NCBI GenBank assembly: GCA_018662225.1
Contig: JABJGO010000025.1
Location: 1-33,547 of the forward strand
Length of the DNA stretch: 33,547 nt
Direction: 5' to 3'
Source of the DNA: Rhodospirillales bacterium
GTDB taxonomy: Bacteria > Pseudomonadota > Alphaproteobacteria > Rhodospirillales > Casp-alpha2
Within the stretch, counting starts at the first letter, position 1. Each line of letters starts with the position of its first letter. Shown one piece after another: positions 23,640 to 31,712 of the stretch. Below the pieces are notes generated by a model, which made no database searches, was not told the origin of the DNA, and saw only the letters and a list, made by a program, of their open reading frames with translations. The position numbers and the translations under genes are program-made.

Positions 23640-25880
23640 TTACCCGTCGGGCATAGTGAAGGGGGTGTCATCCACAAAACGATGCAGGACATTTTCGCAG
23701 ATCCGCGACACGTTGTTGTCGTAGCCATTGTGCGGCAGGCTGCCCGGCCAGGCGATGGAGCCTACGGAAAACACGGCACCGCCGTTTGGCGTCTCGAAGA
23801 ACGTCATATCGGCGCGCACTTCAGGATTCTGGATACCGTCTAGGGCGGCATGGTTAAGGCCGATCTCGTCGGGCACCATCATCGTGTTGGCCGAATGACC
23901 TTCGGATGTCGCCAAAATCAGGGTATGGGGCGGGGTGCCGAGCTTGGCATCGGCTGCATCGATCTCGACGCCGCTGGAACCACCGGCGAAGTAGCCGAAA
24001 TCGCCAATCACCTCGTCGTCGCCAATGCCCTCGAAGATAAACTTGGCACGGGCATCAAAGCTCGCCTCATTGCGGATGTAATAACCAGAGACATCGAAGC
24101 CGACGGCCACGGTACCAACCCCGCAAAGCGCCTGTGGCGCCATGCCAAGACGGCGCCACAGGCCACCGTACTCACCGTTGAACTCCATATAGTACTCACC
24201 GGGTTCCTCGTCGCGATAGCGAATGCCGTCCTCGGACCGACGCAACTCAATCACGCCCGGCATGGCGTCTGTCATGGCGCAACGCCAGATGAAGCCGTTG
24301 CCGCCGAGATAGGCCATCCGGCCACCCCGCGCCAGATACGTCCTCAAGCCATCCCACATGGGCGTGGTATAATACTCGGGATGGGCACCGGTAATCACGG
24401 TGCTATAGGGTTCAAGCAGCCCGACACCTTCGTTGTGCAGGTCCTCGTCGGTAATAACGTCGTATTCGATGCCCTTGTCTTCCATCCAGCCGAGGATGTG
24501 GGTGTCATTATTGATGTTCCATACCGGCGCTGTCTTGGGTCCTACCTGGTGCACGGGCCGCAAGCGCGAGGCATACCGCACGCCACTGCCGTCAGAATGG
24601 TAGTCGTAAGTCGACGGACCGAATTCCGGATGTTCCTGGAGGAAGACTTCCGCCGGTTCCATTGTGGTCCAGTAGCACTCGGCCACTTCACCGAAGTGTT
24701 CCTGCCACGACCATTGGATGTTGGAATAGGCCATATAGGTTACCGTCGAGGCCAGGAAGGCGATCTTGGCGGTGGTGGTGCCACGCTTTGGTCGCACATA
24801 GAATGTCACGTACCATTCATCATCGTCGGTGCGCAGACGCACCGCGTAGACGCCGCTGCGCAGATCCGCCGGAATTTCATAGCTGAAGTCGGTATCCCAT
24901 TCGGCATCATAAAGATCGTCGTCATGGAAATGGATAGCGCCGTATTCCTGGGGCGTATTTTGCCAGTTTTGCTCAGCACCGCTCCAGTTAAACCCCTTGC
25001 ACGCGCGCGATGGCAGGTTGACCAACTGGCCATGGAGGCCGTTGGGGCTTGCGTCGATAACCGTGGTGCTACCAATTTCGCGGGAGAAATCCCAGGCTGC
25101 GATAACCGATGTATCGCGCTCAAAGGGCAAGGCATCCCAGCCCAGGGTAGCGCTGTCAGCTACGCTCAATGCGCTACCAACAATCCGCGGCCGGTCTAGC
25201 TTGCCGTTGAAGGGGTGGCTAGCACCGGGGCGGCCCGTCGGATGGGTCGCCGGTATTGCTGCCATAATCAACGGTTGGGTACTACCCATGGCAGGTGTGA
25301 ACCCAACGCTGCCGGTGGCGGTGGCGGTGGTACTAACCTCGAACTGCGGGCCAATAAAGTCCTGAGTGACTGTAAGCGTCGAGGCCTCTGCATCATAGGC
25401 GGCAGAGACTAAGTGCCAACGCCGCTTGGCCAGCGGTTTGTCGACGGAGACCTCCACTGTGCCACCCTTGCCGTCGCCAAGTCGCATGGCCGCACCGCCG
25501 CTATCGTCAATCATCAGAACAAAACCACTGGCTGTTGCTTCATCCCAATTGGAAATCAGACCCTGAGCGCCCTTTTCAGGGGTGGTGGGAAAGACCCAGG
25601 CCTGAACTGTGAAACTGTCTAAATCGGCCAATAACGTGCTTGAGGGGATAGTCACATAGGACCCCGACACCGTGATCTGCTCGCGGCCGGGATACTCGCC
25701 GGCGAAAGGGGCTGAGATTTCTTCTTCACGGTAGATGTCCATGTCAGGGTCGTCGTTACCGCAAATCACCCGCACCAAGTCGGCGCGATAGCGACCCGGA
25801 CCGTAAGTGCTGACCATGACATCAAGGGTATCGCCCGGCATGACCGACCAGTCACTGGTGTATCCAGTAATTTTTTTCAT
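23640..25880 (-). CDS. dmfA2: N,N-dimethylformamidase large (beta) subunit
   Basis: A 746-residue catalytic subunit that hydrolyses dimethylformamide to dimethylamine and formate. The length is close to the characterised large subunits (about 760). The N-terminal part contains a concanavalin/LamG-like domain (about 70-250: DSFTVQAWVFPTT, RRWHLVSAAYD, NGKLDRPRIVG). The C-terminal catalytic domain includes TYMAYSNIQWSW, STYDYHSDG, HPEYYTTPMWDGLRTYLARG and RMAYLGGNGFIWR. The family's unusual mononuclear iron is held by two tyrosines and a glutamate. Y382 or Y385, Y425 or Y427, and E502 are the likely equivalents by position, unverified. AGAGAGG precedes the ATG. It is the last gene of the cupin-small-large operon and runs up to the tRNA fragment. 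Confidence 0.92.
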   Translation of the reverse strand: MKKITGYTSDWSVMPGDTLDVMVSTYGPGRYRADLVRVICGNDDPDMDIYREEEISAPFAGEYPGREQITVSGSYVTIPSSTLLADLDSFTVQAWVFPTTPEKGAQGLISNWDEATASGFVLMIDDSGGAAMRLGDGKGGTVEVSVDKPLAKRRWHLVSAAYDAEASTLTVTQDFIGPQFEVSTTATATGSVGFTPAMGSTQPLIMAAIPATHPTGRPGASHPFNGKLDRPRIVGSALSVADSATLGWDALPFERDTSVIAAWDFSREIGSTTVIDASPNGLHGQLVNLPSRACKGFNWSGAEQNWQNTPQEYGAIHFHDDDLYDAEWDTDFSYEIPADLRSGVYAVRLRTDDDEWYVTFYVRPKRGTTTAKIAFLASTVTYMAYSNIQWSWQEHFGEVAECYWTTMEPAEVFLQEHPEFGPSTYDYHSDGSGVRYASRLRPVHQVGPKTAPVWNINNDTHILGWMEDKGIEYDVITDEDLHNEGVGLLEPYSTVITGAHPEYYTTPMWDGLRTYLARGGRMAYLGGNGFIWRCAMTDAMPGVIELRRSEDGIRYRDEEPGEYYMEFNGEYGGLWRRLGMAPQALCGVGTVAVGFDVSGYYIRNEASFDARAKFIFEGIGDDEVIGDFGYFAGGSSGVEIDAADAKLGTPPHTLILATSEGHSANTMMVPDEIGLNHAALDGIQNPEVRADMTFFETPNGGAVFSVGSIAWPGSLPHNGYDNNVSRICENVLHRFVDDTPFTMPDG

Positions 25881-25893
25881 TTTTTATTCCTCT

Positions 25894-26193
25894 CTAGACT
25901 GGATCGACGCCAGTGACTTTTTGCCAACGCATGCGGAAGAGTTTCTTGGTGGCTTCGTAGTAGTCGTCAAACACCAGGTCGTCATAGTACTCCAGCTTGT
26001 CGCCGCGGGTCTTCGGCATCTTGGCCAGGGTCCACTCAGCGTGACGCTTGGTGGAGACGATGATGGTGCGATCTTCCATGGGCATGAGGCGCAGACGATT
26101 GACCAGCAGAGTCAGCTCGGGGCTGTAGGGTCCACCTGGATTTTGGTCATATTCCTCGATCAGGTCAGTTCGTGTTGGATCAATTTCATACAT
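25894..26193 (-). CDS. dmfA1: N,N-dimethylformamidase small (alpha) subunit
   Basis: A charged helical protein of about 99 residues (MYEIDPTRTDLIEEYDQNPG, RHAEWTLAKMP, LEYYDDLVFDDYYEATKKLF) immediately upstream of the large-subunit gene. Characterised dimethylformamidases are made of such a small subunit bound to each large subunit. Assignment rests on this gene order, the size and the repeated aromatic-acidic pattern of the C-terminus. The ATG at 26193 has AAGGATAAGGG upstream; an alternative TTG at 26220 would overlap the cupin gene. It is shorter than the roughly 130-residue subunits described for known enzymes. Confidence 0.82.
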   Translation of the reverse strand: MYEIDPTRTDLIEEYDQNPGGPYSPELTLLVNRLRLMPMEDRTIIVSTKRHAEWTLAKMPKTRGDKLEYYDDLVFDDYYEATKKLFRMRWQKVTGVDPV

Positions 26194-26197
26194 GCCC

Positions 26198-26581
26198 TTA
26201 TCCTTTGGTCTCTGGTTCAACGGTTATAAAATAGTTTTTGTAATCCCCGGTCATTTTGAAGTGGCCCTTAAAACCGCGTGGGATCACGTATGCGTCGCCC
26301 GCCGTATAGGTCTCAGTATGGCCGCTTTCGTCGGTGATGGTCATGGTACCGTCTAACACGAAGCAACACTGATCAAAGGGATAGTCGATGGCTTCCTCAG
26401 TGCAGGGCGTGCATTGCCAGACGCCAACATTGACGTTGCCGTCCGTGTTGCTGAAGAACATATGGCCACGTTCTTCGGCGGTTCCGTCGGCCACCAAGTC
26501 GTCGGCGATATAACCCATGGGCTTCATCTCGCCATCCGGCGATCCGTCGGGTAGCAGACGGGTAATAACGTTGTCGGTCAT
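26198..26581 (-). CDS. Cupin-domain protein of the dimethylformamidase operon
   Basis: A 127-residue single-domain cupin. The barrel strands include VNVGVWQCTPCTEEAIDYPF, CCFVLDGTMTITDESGH and TYTAGDAYVIPRGFKGHFKM, the layout of the EutQ-like (cupin_3) family. The start at 26581 has AGGAGA upstream. It is the first gene of the operon with both dimethylformamidase subunits; only four bases separate it from the small subunit. The usual metal-binding histidines of motif 1 are not obvious, so it may bind a ligand rather than catalyse. Its role with dimethylformamidase is unknown. Confidence 0.82.
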   Translation of the reverse strand: MTDNVITRLLPDGSPDGEMKPMGYIADDLVADGTAEERGHMFFSNTDGNVNVGVWQCTPCTEEAIDYPFDQCCFVLDGTMTITDESGHTETYTAGDAYVIPRGFKGHFKMTGDYKNYFITVEPETKG

Positions 26582-26635
26582 GGCATTGTCTCCTAGGATA
26601 GGGGGCTGTTTGGAGCGTCGCACTGAGGCCTGAAA

Positions 26636-26665
26636 AATATAAATCGGGCGCGCCCAAAGTGTAAA
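26636..26665 (-). promoter_or_regulatory. Candidate sigma-70 promoter of the dimethylformamidase operon with embedded palindrome
   Basis: On the minus strand TTTACA (26665-26660) and TATATT (26641-26636) lie 18 bases apart, a fair -35/-10 pair 55 bases before the cupin start. The spacer contains the perfect 10-bp palindrome GGGCGCGCCC (26646-26655), which could be a repressor or activator site. No regulator gene is adjacent. Confidence 0.5.
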
Positions 26666-26911
26666 GGATTCCCTCTCGATTAGTCTTAAATCGTATAAAA
26701 TCGCTGAGGGTAATCGCTTAGTAATCCGGGCTTCAGTTAATGTCTTCTTACCGCCCCAAAGCAGACATTTTCCAGTGGAGTTAATCACTTCTGTTACTAG
26801 CCAGAAGGAGACATTCTGAACTGTCGAAATTGATACCTGAATATGTCTGCAAACGCCCCGAAGCAGAAACTCACTGTCACCAAAATCCTATGACGGATTT
26901 ACGATCCAGTC
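26666..26911. other. Noncoding stretch with degenerate short repeats
   Basis: No gene is supported. Three related stretches are visible: around 26756-26770 (CCAAAGCAGACATTT), 26803-26817 (AGAAGGAGACATTCT) and 26859-26872 (CGAAGCAGAAACTC). Similar stretches recur at the right end of the window. They look like decayed copies of one element. Confidence 0.4.
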
Positions 26912-27148
26912 ATGATCGGTGCCCTGTTCCCTCAATTTGTTGGCCCGGATACCGGAAACTTGACTGACAAAACCATTCTCAACTTCACTTTCGCAACGAT
27001 GTGTTTCTTCAACCATGTTTTTTTGGCTCTGTTCGGCGGTCGCATGCGTGAATTTCTCCGCTCAGATCATATCGTGAAAAGAGTTCGTCATACACTAGGC
27101 GTTGTATTCATTGGTTTTGGTGCAATGCTTGCGACGTATGACAGGTAG
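26912..27148 (+). pseudogene. LysE/RhtB-family exporter, C-terminal remnant
   Basis: The 78-residue frame contains GALFPQFVGPDTGN, followed by two hydrophobic segments (FTFATMCFFNHVFLALFGGR and TLGVVFIGFGAMLA). This is the C-terminal third of LysE/RhtB amino-acid exporters, which normally have about 200 residues and six membrane segments. The preceding frame is closed by a stop just upstream at about 26892, and no N-terminal part is found before it. The remnant overlaps the 3' end of the opposing aguB gene by 41 bases. Confidence 0.7.
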
Positions 27149-28010
27149 CAGCATCAAGTGACTGTAATTCAGCATAGAGGTCTGGTCTGCGGTCACGGAA
27201 GTAACTCCACTCATCGCGTTGTTCTCTCACCTGATCCATATCGAAGGTCGCCGTAATCACGGTTTCTTCATCATGAGACGCCTCGACTGTTAACTCTCCT
27301 TCATGGTTCGCTATGAATGAAGAACCGTAGAACGATAGATGTGTGTCGCCGAACTCCTCACGACCGATGCGGTTTGATGCTGCCACGATGACACAGTTGG
27401 CGGCGGCGTGCCCTTGCATGACACGCTGCCACTTGCGGCTGGAGCCCACATCTCTTCCATTCAGCTCACTGCCAATGGCCGTCGGGTAGAGTAGTACATC
27501 AGCGCCTTGCAGCGCCATAGACCGGGCGCATTCGGGGAACCATTGATCCCAACAGATGCCACATCCTATCCTTCCCACAGCCGTGTCCCAGACACGAAAA
27601 CCGGTATCACCGGGGCTAAAATAATATTTCTCCTGATAGCCCGGGGCATGGGGAATATGGCTTTTTCGATAGAACCCCAAGCATTTACCATCGGCATCAA
27701 TGATGGCGACACTGTTGAAATAGGCGTTGTTCGATTTTTCAAAGAAACCGATAGGCAGAACCACCTTGAGTTCCCTGGCCAGTGCCTTGAAGTGTTCAAT
27801 CGCCGAGTTGGCTTCAAATGGCTTTGCCAGTTTGAAGTATGCCGGGTCTTCAATCTGGCAGAAGTACTGATTTTGAAACAGCTCTTGTAAAAGGATAAGC
27901 TGTGCGCCCTGACCAGCAGCCTGACGGACAAGCTTTTCAGCATTTTCAATATTCGCTTCAGTATCGGCCAAGCATGCCATTTGTGTGGCCGCGATAGTTA
28001 GTGATGTCAT
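27108..28010 (-). CDS. aguB: N-carbamoylputrescine amidase
   Basis: A 300-residue nitrilase-superfamily amidase that hydrolyses N-carbamoylputrescine to putrescine, CO2 and ammonia. The catalytic triad is complete: E43 in LQELFQNQYF, K116 in FYRKSHIPH and C153 in GCGICWDQWFPE. The segments PGYQEKYYFSPGDTGF and YPTAIGSELNGRDVGSS are characteristic of AguB. GGAGAG precedes the ATG. It follows aguA at a 57-base gap. The last 18 or so residues (after DRRPDLYAEL) are extra: the frame runs on into the antisense of the LysE remnant, so the normal C-terminus may have been replaced at a rearrangement point. Confidence 0.95.
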   Translation of the reverse strand: MTSLTIAATQMACLADTEANIENAEKLVRQAAGQGAQLILLQELFQNQYFCQIEDPAYFKLAKPFEANSAIEHFKALARELKVVLPIGFFEKSNNAYFNSVAIIDADGKCLGFYRKSHIPHAPGYQEKYYFSPGDTGFRVWDTAVGRIGCGICWDQWFPECARSMALQGADVLLYPTAIGSELNGRDVGSSRKWQRVMQGHAAANCVIVAASNRIGREEFGDTHLSFYGSSFIANHEGELTVEASHDEETVITATFDMDQVREQRDEWSYFRDRRPDLYAELQSLDAATCHTSQALHQNQ

Positions 28011-28067
28011 GGGTCTCTCCTGAGATACACTCTTCAGATCATGGTTCCTGGGTAATCCAGCCCCAGT

Positions 28068-29171
28068 TTACGCAACCGGTTGCTGTTGCGTGACGCAGTG
28101 GATAGCGCCGCCCTCTTCCGTCAGGGTCAATGTGGGAATGCCGACAATTTGGCGATCAGGGAATTGCTCCGCTAGAATCGATTTTGCATCTTCATCTTGA
28201 CGCTGACCATAGACCGGAACAAGAACAAGACCATTGGTCACAAGATAATTGGTATATGCTGCATCCGTCATGGAGCCTGGATTAGCGCTGAAGCCAGTCC
28301 ATTCGATGCCATTGACCGTCCTGACATCTGGTGACGGAAGTTTGATGACCGTCAACGGGCATCCCGTTTCATCCGTTGCCGCTTCGAGCTCCGACACATG
28401 GCGTTCCAGAAATGGCCGTCGTGGATCACTTTCATCGTCCGTCCAGCAAGCGAGCACGGTGTTGCGATCCGTAAACCGCGCGGCAATGTCTACGTGCCAA
28501 TCCGTACCATCACCGAGCTTGTTACAATCCTCTGTGGAAGCGCCTGTCAGCCATACAAAGTTATCAATACCGAGCAAGCTCGTGAGAGATTTCTCAATTT
28601 TTGATTCATTTTTCCCAGGATTTCGATTGGGATTGATGATTGAACTACGGGTAGCCATGAGAGTGCCCGTACCATTGACTTCAATAGCCCCTCCTTCGGT
28701 GACGATGTCACCGTTCAGAAAGGGGATGTTAAGTTTCCTGGCAATTTCTTCGGGAACGCGGGCATCCCTTTTGAATTCACCACTTTCTCCATAACAATTG
28801 AAATTCCATCCTGTAACAGCAAGCCCCCCGTCCCTGATCCTAACGAAGATCGGTCCATTATCTCGCGCCCATACGTCATCAATGGGCAAAATGTGTACCT
28901 GAACATTGTCCATCCTGATGCCAAACCGGGTACAATCATTTTCAATATTTTCTGCTGCTATCTCATCGGTTGCGACAATCTGCACACATACGTTGTCCGC
29001 CATGACGGCGGTCATTTCGAGCCATGTTGACTGCAGTTTCCGAGCATAGCTGGGCGACTCGCGCATGGGCACGTCAGGCCACTGTAGCCACACGGCTTCA
29101 TGTTCTTCCCATTCGGCCGGCATCCGATAGGTGTGCGTGTGCCTATCAGTTTTCATCGCGTGGCTTGGCAT
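28068..29171 (-). CDS. aguA: Agmatine deiminase
   Basis: A 367-residue enzyme of the peptidyl-arginine-deiminase fold that converts agmatine to N-carbamoylputrescine and ammonia. Diagnostic parts are MPAEWEEHEAVWLQWP near the start, DDVWARDNGPIFV, the EGGAIEVNGTGT segment, DGTDWHVDIAARF and the C-terminal catalytic cysteine in EEGGAIHCVTQQQP (C359). GGAAGA lies six bases before the ATG at 29171, and the gene overlaps the end of the Rieske-type gene by 26 bases, so it is cotranscribed and probably coupled. The paired aguA-aguB order defines the two-step agmatine-to-putrescine route. Confidence 0.96.
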   Translation of the reverse strand: MPSHAMKTDRHTHTYRMPAEWEEHEAVWLQWPDVPMRESPSYARKLQSTWLEMTAVMADNVCVQIVATDEIAAENIENDCTRFGIRMDNVQVHILPIDDVWARDNGPIFVRIRDGGLAVTGWNFNCYGESGEFKRDARVPEEIARKLNIPFLNGDIVTEGGAIEVNGTGTLMATRSSIINPNRNPGKNESKIEKSLTSLLGIDNFVWLTGASTEDCNKLGDGTDWHVDIAARFTDRNTVLACWTDDESDPRRPFLERHVSELEAATDETGCPLTVIKLPSPDVRTVNGIEWTGFSANPGSMTDAAYTNYLVTNGLVLVPVYGQRQDEDAKSILAEQFPDRQIVGIPTLTLTEEGGAIHCVTQQQPVA

Positions 29172-30378
29172 TGCTGTCTTCCATATCTTTCATCATGAGT
29201 TGATTGAAGTAGTGGTGGAGTGCATCCCAGAACGGCGCGTAGAAATGTTGCCGCCAAACGGGTGATTGACGTGCTTGCTGTACAGCCTCAATAGCGATTT
29301 GGTCTTCATGGTGCACCACATCAAAGAGTTCCTGAATTGCGACTTCCTCCTGTTGGAAATGCTCATCGGCCAAGGCTTCCGGGCTGTAGAACCTCAAGTG
29401 AAGCAGTTTCGTCTGATCAGGCGAAACAGGGATAGCGATGTTGACCTTCATGAAGGAGTCGAGCAACGGTACATTCAAGTTAGGATAGATTGTCGAGAAG
29501 AAGCCAACATCAGGGGTCTGTTCAGGATTGATACCTGCCGATGGCAGGTGAATGGGGTCATAGGTTTCCCCGGAATCAGTTCGTCTATGGCTGAACGCGA
29601 CAAGACAGCCATCCATATGGGTCTGAAACGTGGAATTCCCATCGCTGTCAACACGCGGCACCTCGGGCGACTTCTCATAAAGCGCGTGGGTGAAGGATTC
29701 ATGCAGGATATTTATGGATGCGTTTTCCTGATAGGTTTTCCGGTTTGCTGCAACTGTGCGTTCTTCGATCAAAGGCTGGCCTTCTGCGTCCCGCGCCGGG
29801 ACAAGCCTATCAATGGCGAAGTGCTTGCTGACTGTTTTTAGCCAAGGGGCGAGCCAGTCATCGACACTTTCGGCCTCTCCATTGAGGTTGACGAATACAG
29901 CACCCAACCGGGTTTCTGATCTGACTTCCACTAGGTTGCCTGCTATTTCACCCAGATCCGCAATTGTGCAACCAGGGTCGCCGGTCCAGAAAGGTGCTTC
30001 GATCAGATATCCTTCCAGATCATAGCGCCAGCCGTGATAGTAGGTGTCGATACTCTCCAGAGCTTTGCCGGCAGTTCGCACCGCGAGGCAACCGTCGTAG
30101 GGGCAAATGTTGTGGAAAACTCGAATGCGATTATCCTTTCCACGCACAGCAAACAGGGGCATTCCGAGGAAATCAAATATCTCTGTGTCTCCGGGATCGG
30201 GCAGACTGCATTCAAACAAGACGCCCATCCAATGTGGGCTAAAGACGCGTTCAACTTCCAGATCAAACCAGTCCTGCGAAGCATAGGCCTGCGCTGGTGG
30301 CGTCATGGCGGACTCAATCGGGGCCATGACAACATCGCGTTCGGCTTTTGTCATGAGTTCAGAAATTTTACCCTCCAT
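29146..30378 (-). CDS. Rieske-type ring-hydroxylating oxygenase alpha subunit with degenerate Rieske site
   Basis: A 410-residue protein with the full alpha-subunit layout. The N-terminal Rieske domain (about 45-160) is followed by a C-terminal catalytic domain. The cluster motif is altered. Where C-x-H...C-x-x-H is expected, the sequence reads C92-P-Y94 and T112-Y-Y-H115, so one His and one Cys ligand are replaced; an extra Cys sits at 97. In the catalytic domain H226-x4-H231 and D359 fit the 2-His-1-carboxylate iron site. The residue three before the first His, the usual bridging Asp, is Asn223. GGGAGAGAG precedes the ATG. No reductase or ferredoxin gene is nearby. It sits between an amine oxidase and aguA, so an amine or guanidine substrate is a guess. 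Confidence 0.85.
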   Translation of the reverse strand: MEGKISELMTKAERDVVMAPIESAMTPPAQAYASQDWFDLEVERVFSPHWMGVLFECSLPDPGDTEIFDFLGMPLFAVRGKDNRIRVFHNICPYDGCLAVRTAGKALESIDTYYHGWRYDLEGYLIEAPFWTGDPGCTIADLGEIAGNLVEVRSETRLGAVFVNLNGEAESVDDWLAPWLKTVSKHFAIDRLVPARDAEGQPLIEERTVAANRKTYQENASINILHESFTHALYEKSPEVPRVDSDGNSTFQTHMDGCLVAFSHRRTDSGETYDPIHLPSAGINPEQTPDVGFFSTIYPNLNVPLLDSFMKVNIAIPVSPDQTKLLHLRFYSPEALADEHFQQEEVAIQELFDVVHHEDQIAIEAVQQARQSPVWRQHFYAPFWDALHHYFNQLMMKDMEDSNAKPRDEN

Positions 30379-30395
30379 TTCTCTCTCCCGTTTTC

Positions 30396-31691
30396 TTAAC
30401 TGGTTTTTATCAAAGAACAGATCGCGTCGACGGTAGTCTCTGCAGATCGAACCGCACCATCCATTTGTCCGACAAATTGCGGCGATATTTCTGCGCCTGC
30501 CCAGTGGATGCGCCCGACGGGCCTCCTTAGCGCCTGTCCCCAAGCCGTCCACGCACCTGTTGTCATGTATGAATTGCAACCACGGCTCCAAGGCTCCGCC
30601 GCCCAGTAAATCTCGTGATAGTCACTACACTGTCTAGTTTTCGGGCCAAGGACTGTCGAAACTTCGTCAATGATGGCAGCTCGGCGATCCTCTGCCGGGA
30701 TATTCCAGAGTTCGCGCGACCAGTCGATGGAGATCAGTCCGGACAATGCCGCCGGATTTTGATCGCCTCCCTCATCCCACAACAACAACCTGTCTGTTTC
30801 CACCAGTCGATGGCCAGCATTTCGCCAAAATGGTTCGTCATAGAGCAAAGCCACCACAATTTTCCCACGGATCGGCATACGTTGGGTCAGATAGTCCCGT
30901 TCCGGCGGCATAGGTGGGTCGTAGATCACGCGACTTGCGAGCGTTGGTGGCAGAGCGACAATTGCAAAACGGGCTGACATCTCCAGGTCTCCGCTGGTGA
31001 CCCGAACGCCGTGCTGGTCCTGGGAAATCTGCGTTACCGGCGTGTTGAGGTGGATATGACTGCCAAGTTTTTCGCCGAGACGGTCCGTTAGCTGATGTGC
31101 GCCGCCGTCAAACATTTCGCTGTCATGTGCGGGGCCATTCAAGCCAAGAATTCCAGATAGGCCACCGTTCGAGTGGAGATAGAAAGCCGTATGCAACAAC
31201 GAGACATCGCTGGCTTTTGGCAGGAACCCTGCAAGTAGGCCACCGACGGTACTGGCGATATCGGGATCACAGTTTGTGCTAAGCCATGTGGCCAGGGTTT
31301 GAGAGTCCAATTCATGCGCGTTTGGTGCCAACCAAGGGGCTTCGAGCGGTACTTGACCGGCTATTTCGTCCAGTTTGTGAACGGCTTCAGCGACCCGTTC
31401 CGCGTCCTCCCCGGCACGCCCTATCGAGGCATCGGAAAAAGTTGTATTGGCACAGATGTTGATCCCTAGCTCAGCGGCAAGGCTCTTGATGCGGTCCTGA
31501 CCCGGGCCGGTCCATCTGCCACCCAACTGGACCGCACGTTCACCAACCTGGTATCCATAAAGACGCCCGCCCACACGTTCGTTTGCCTCAAACACCGCGA
31601 CGGAATGGCCTTCACTCAGGAACCGCCAGGCTGCCGTAAGCCCTGCAATTCCAGCTCCGACAATAATGACATCTACATCGGGATTTGGCAC
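30396..31691 (-). CDS. FAD-dependent amine oxidase (flavin monoamine oxidase family)
   Basis: A flavoenzyme of about 431 residues of the MAO/putrescine-oxidase family. The FAD-binding Rossmann motif is VIIVGAGIAGLTAAWRFLSE followed by VFEANERVGGR. The substrate-domain lysine region is IRGKIVVALLYDEPFW. The C-terminal FAD motif is GRIHWAGAEISPQFVGQMDG followed by AVRSAE. It oxidises an amine to an aldehyde with release of ammonia and H2O2. Next to aguAB, putrescine or a related polyamine is the natural candidate substrate, by inference. Start choice: GTG at 31691 has GGGGG eight bases upstream; an in-frame GTG at 31709 lacks a site. It lies 18 bases before the Rieske-type gene. Confidence 0.9.
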   Translation of the reverse strand: MPNPDVDVIIVGAGIAGLTAAWRFLSEGHSVAVFEANERVGGRLYGYQVGERAVQLGGRWTGPGQDRIKSLAAELGINICANTTFSDASIGRAGEDAERVAEAVHKLDEIAGQVPLEAPWLAPNAHELDSQTLATWLSTNCDPDIASTVGGLLAGFLPKASDVSLLHTAFYLHSNGGLSGILGLNGPAHDSEMFDGGAHQLTDRLGEKLGSHIHLNTPVTQISQDQHGVRVTSGDLEMSARFAIVALPPTLASRVIYDPPMPPERDYLTQRMPIRGKIVVALLYDEPFWRNAGHRLVETDRLLLWDEGGDQNPAALSGLISIDWSRELWNIPAEDRRAAIIDEVSTVLGPKTRQCSDYHEIYWAAEPWSRGCNSYMTTGAWTAWGQALRRPVGRIHWAGAEISPQFVGQMDGAVRSAETTVDAICSLIKTS

Positions 31692-31712
31692 AGGCACTTC
31701 CCCCTTCACAAG

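Noticed and set aside
23582-23655. A functional tRNA-Pro gene
   Set aside because: The D arm, 5' acceptor strand and most of the 5' anticodon stem are missing, so it can only be a fragment.
23612-23664. Inverted repeat CCCCTTCAC/GTGAAGGGG linking the tRNA fragment and the end of dmfA2
   Set aside because: A 35-base loop and no T-run make it a poor terminator. One arm is tRNA sequence and the other is coding, so coincidence is likely.
23850-25199. 449-codon open frame on the plus strand
   Set aside because: It lies wholly antisense to the dimethylformamidase large subunit, shows no family motif, and is explained by the codon bias of the real gene.
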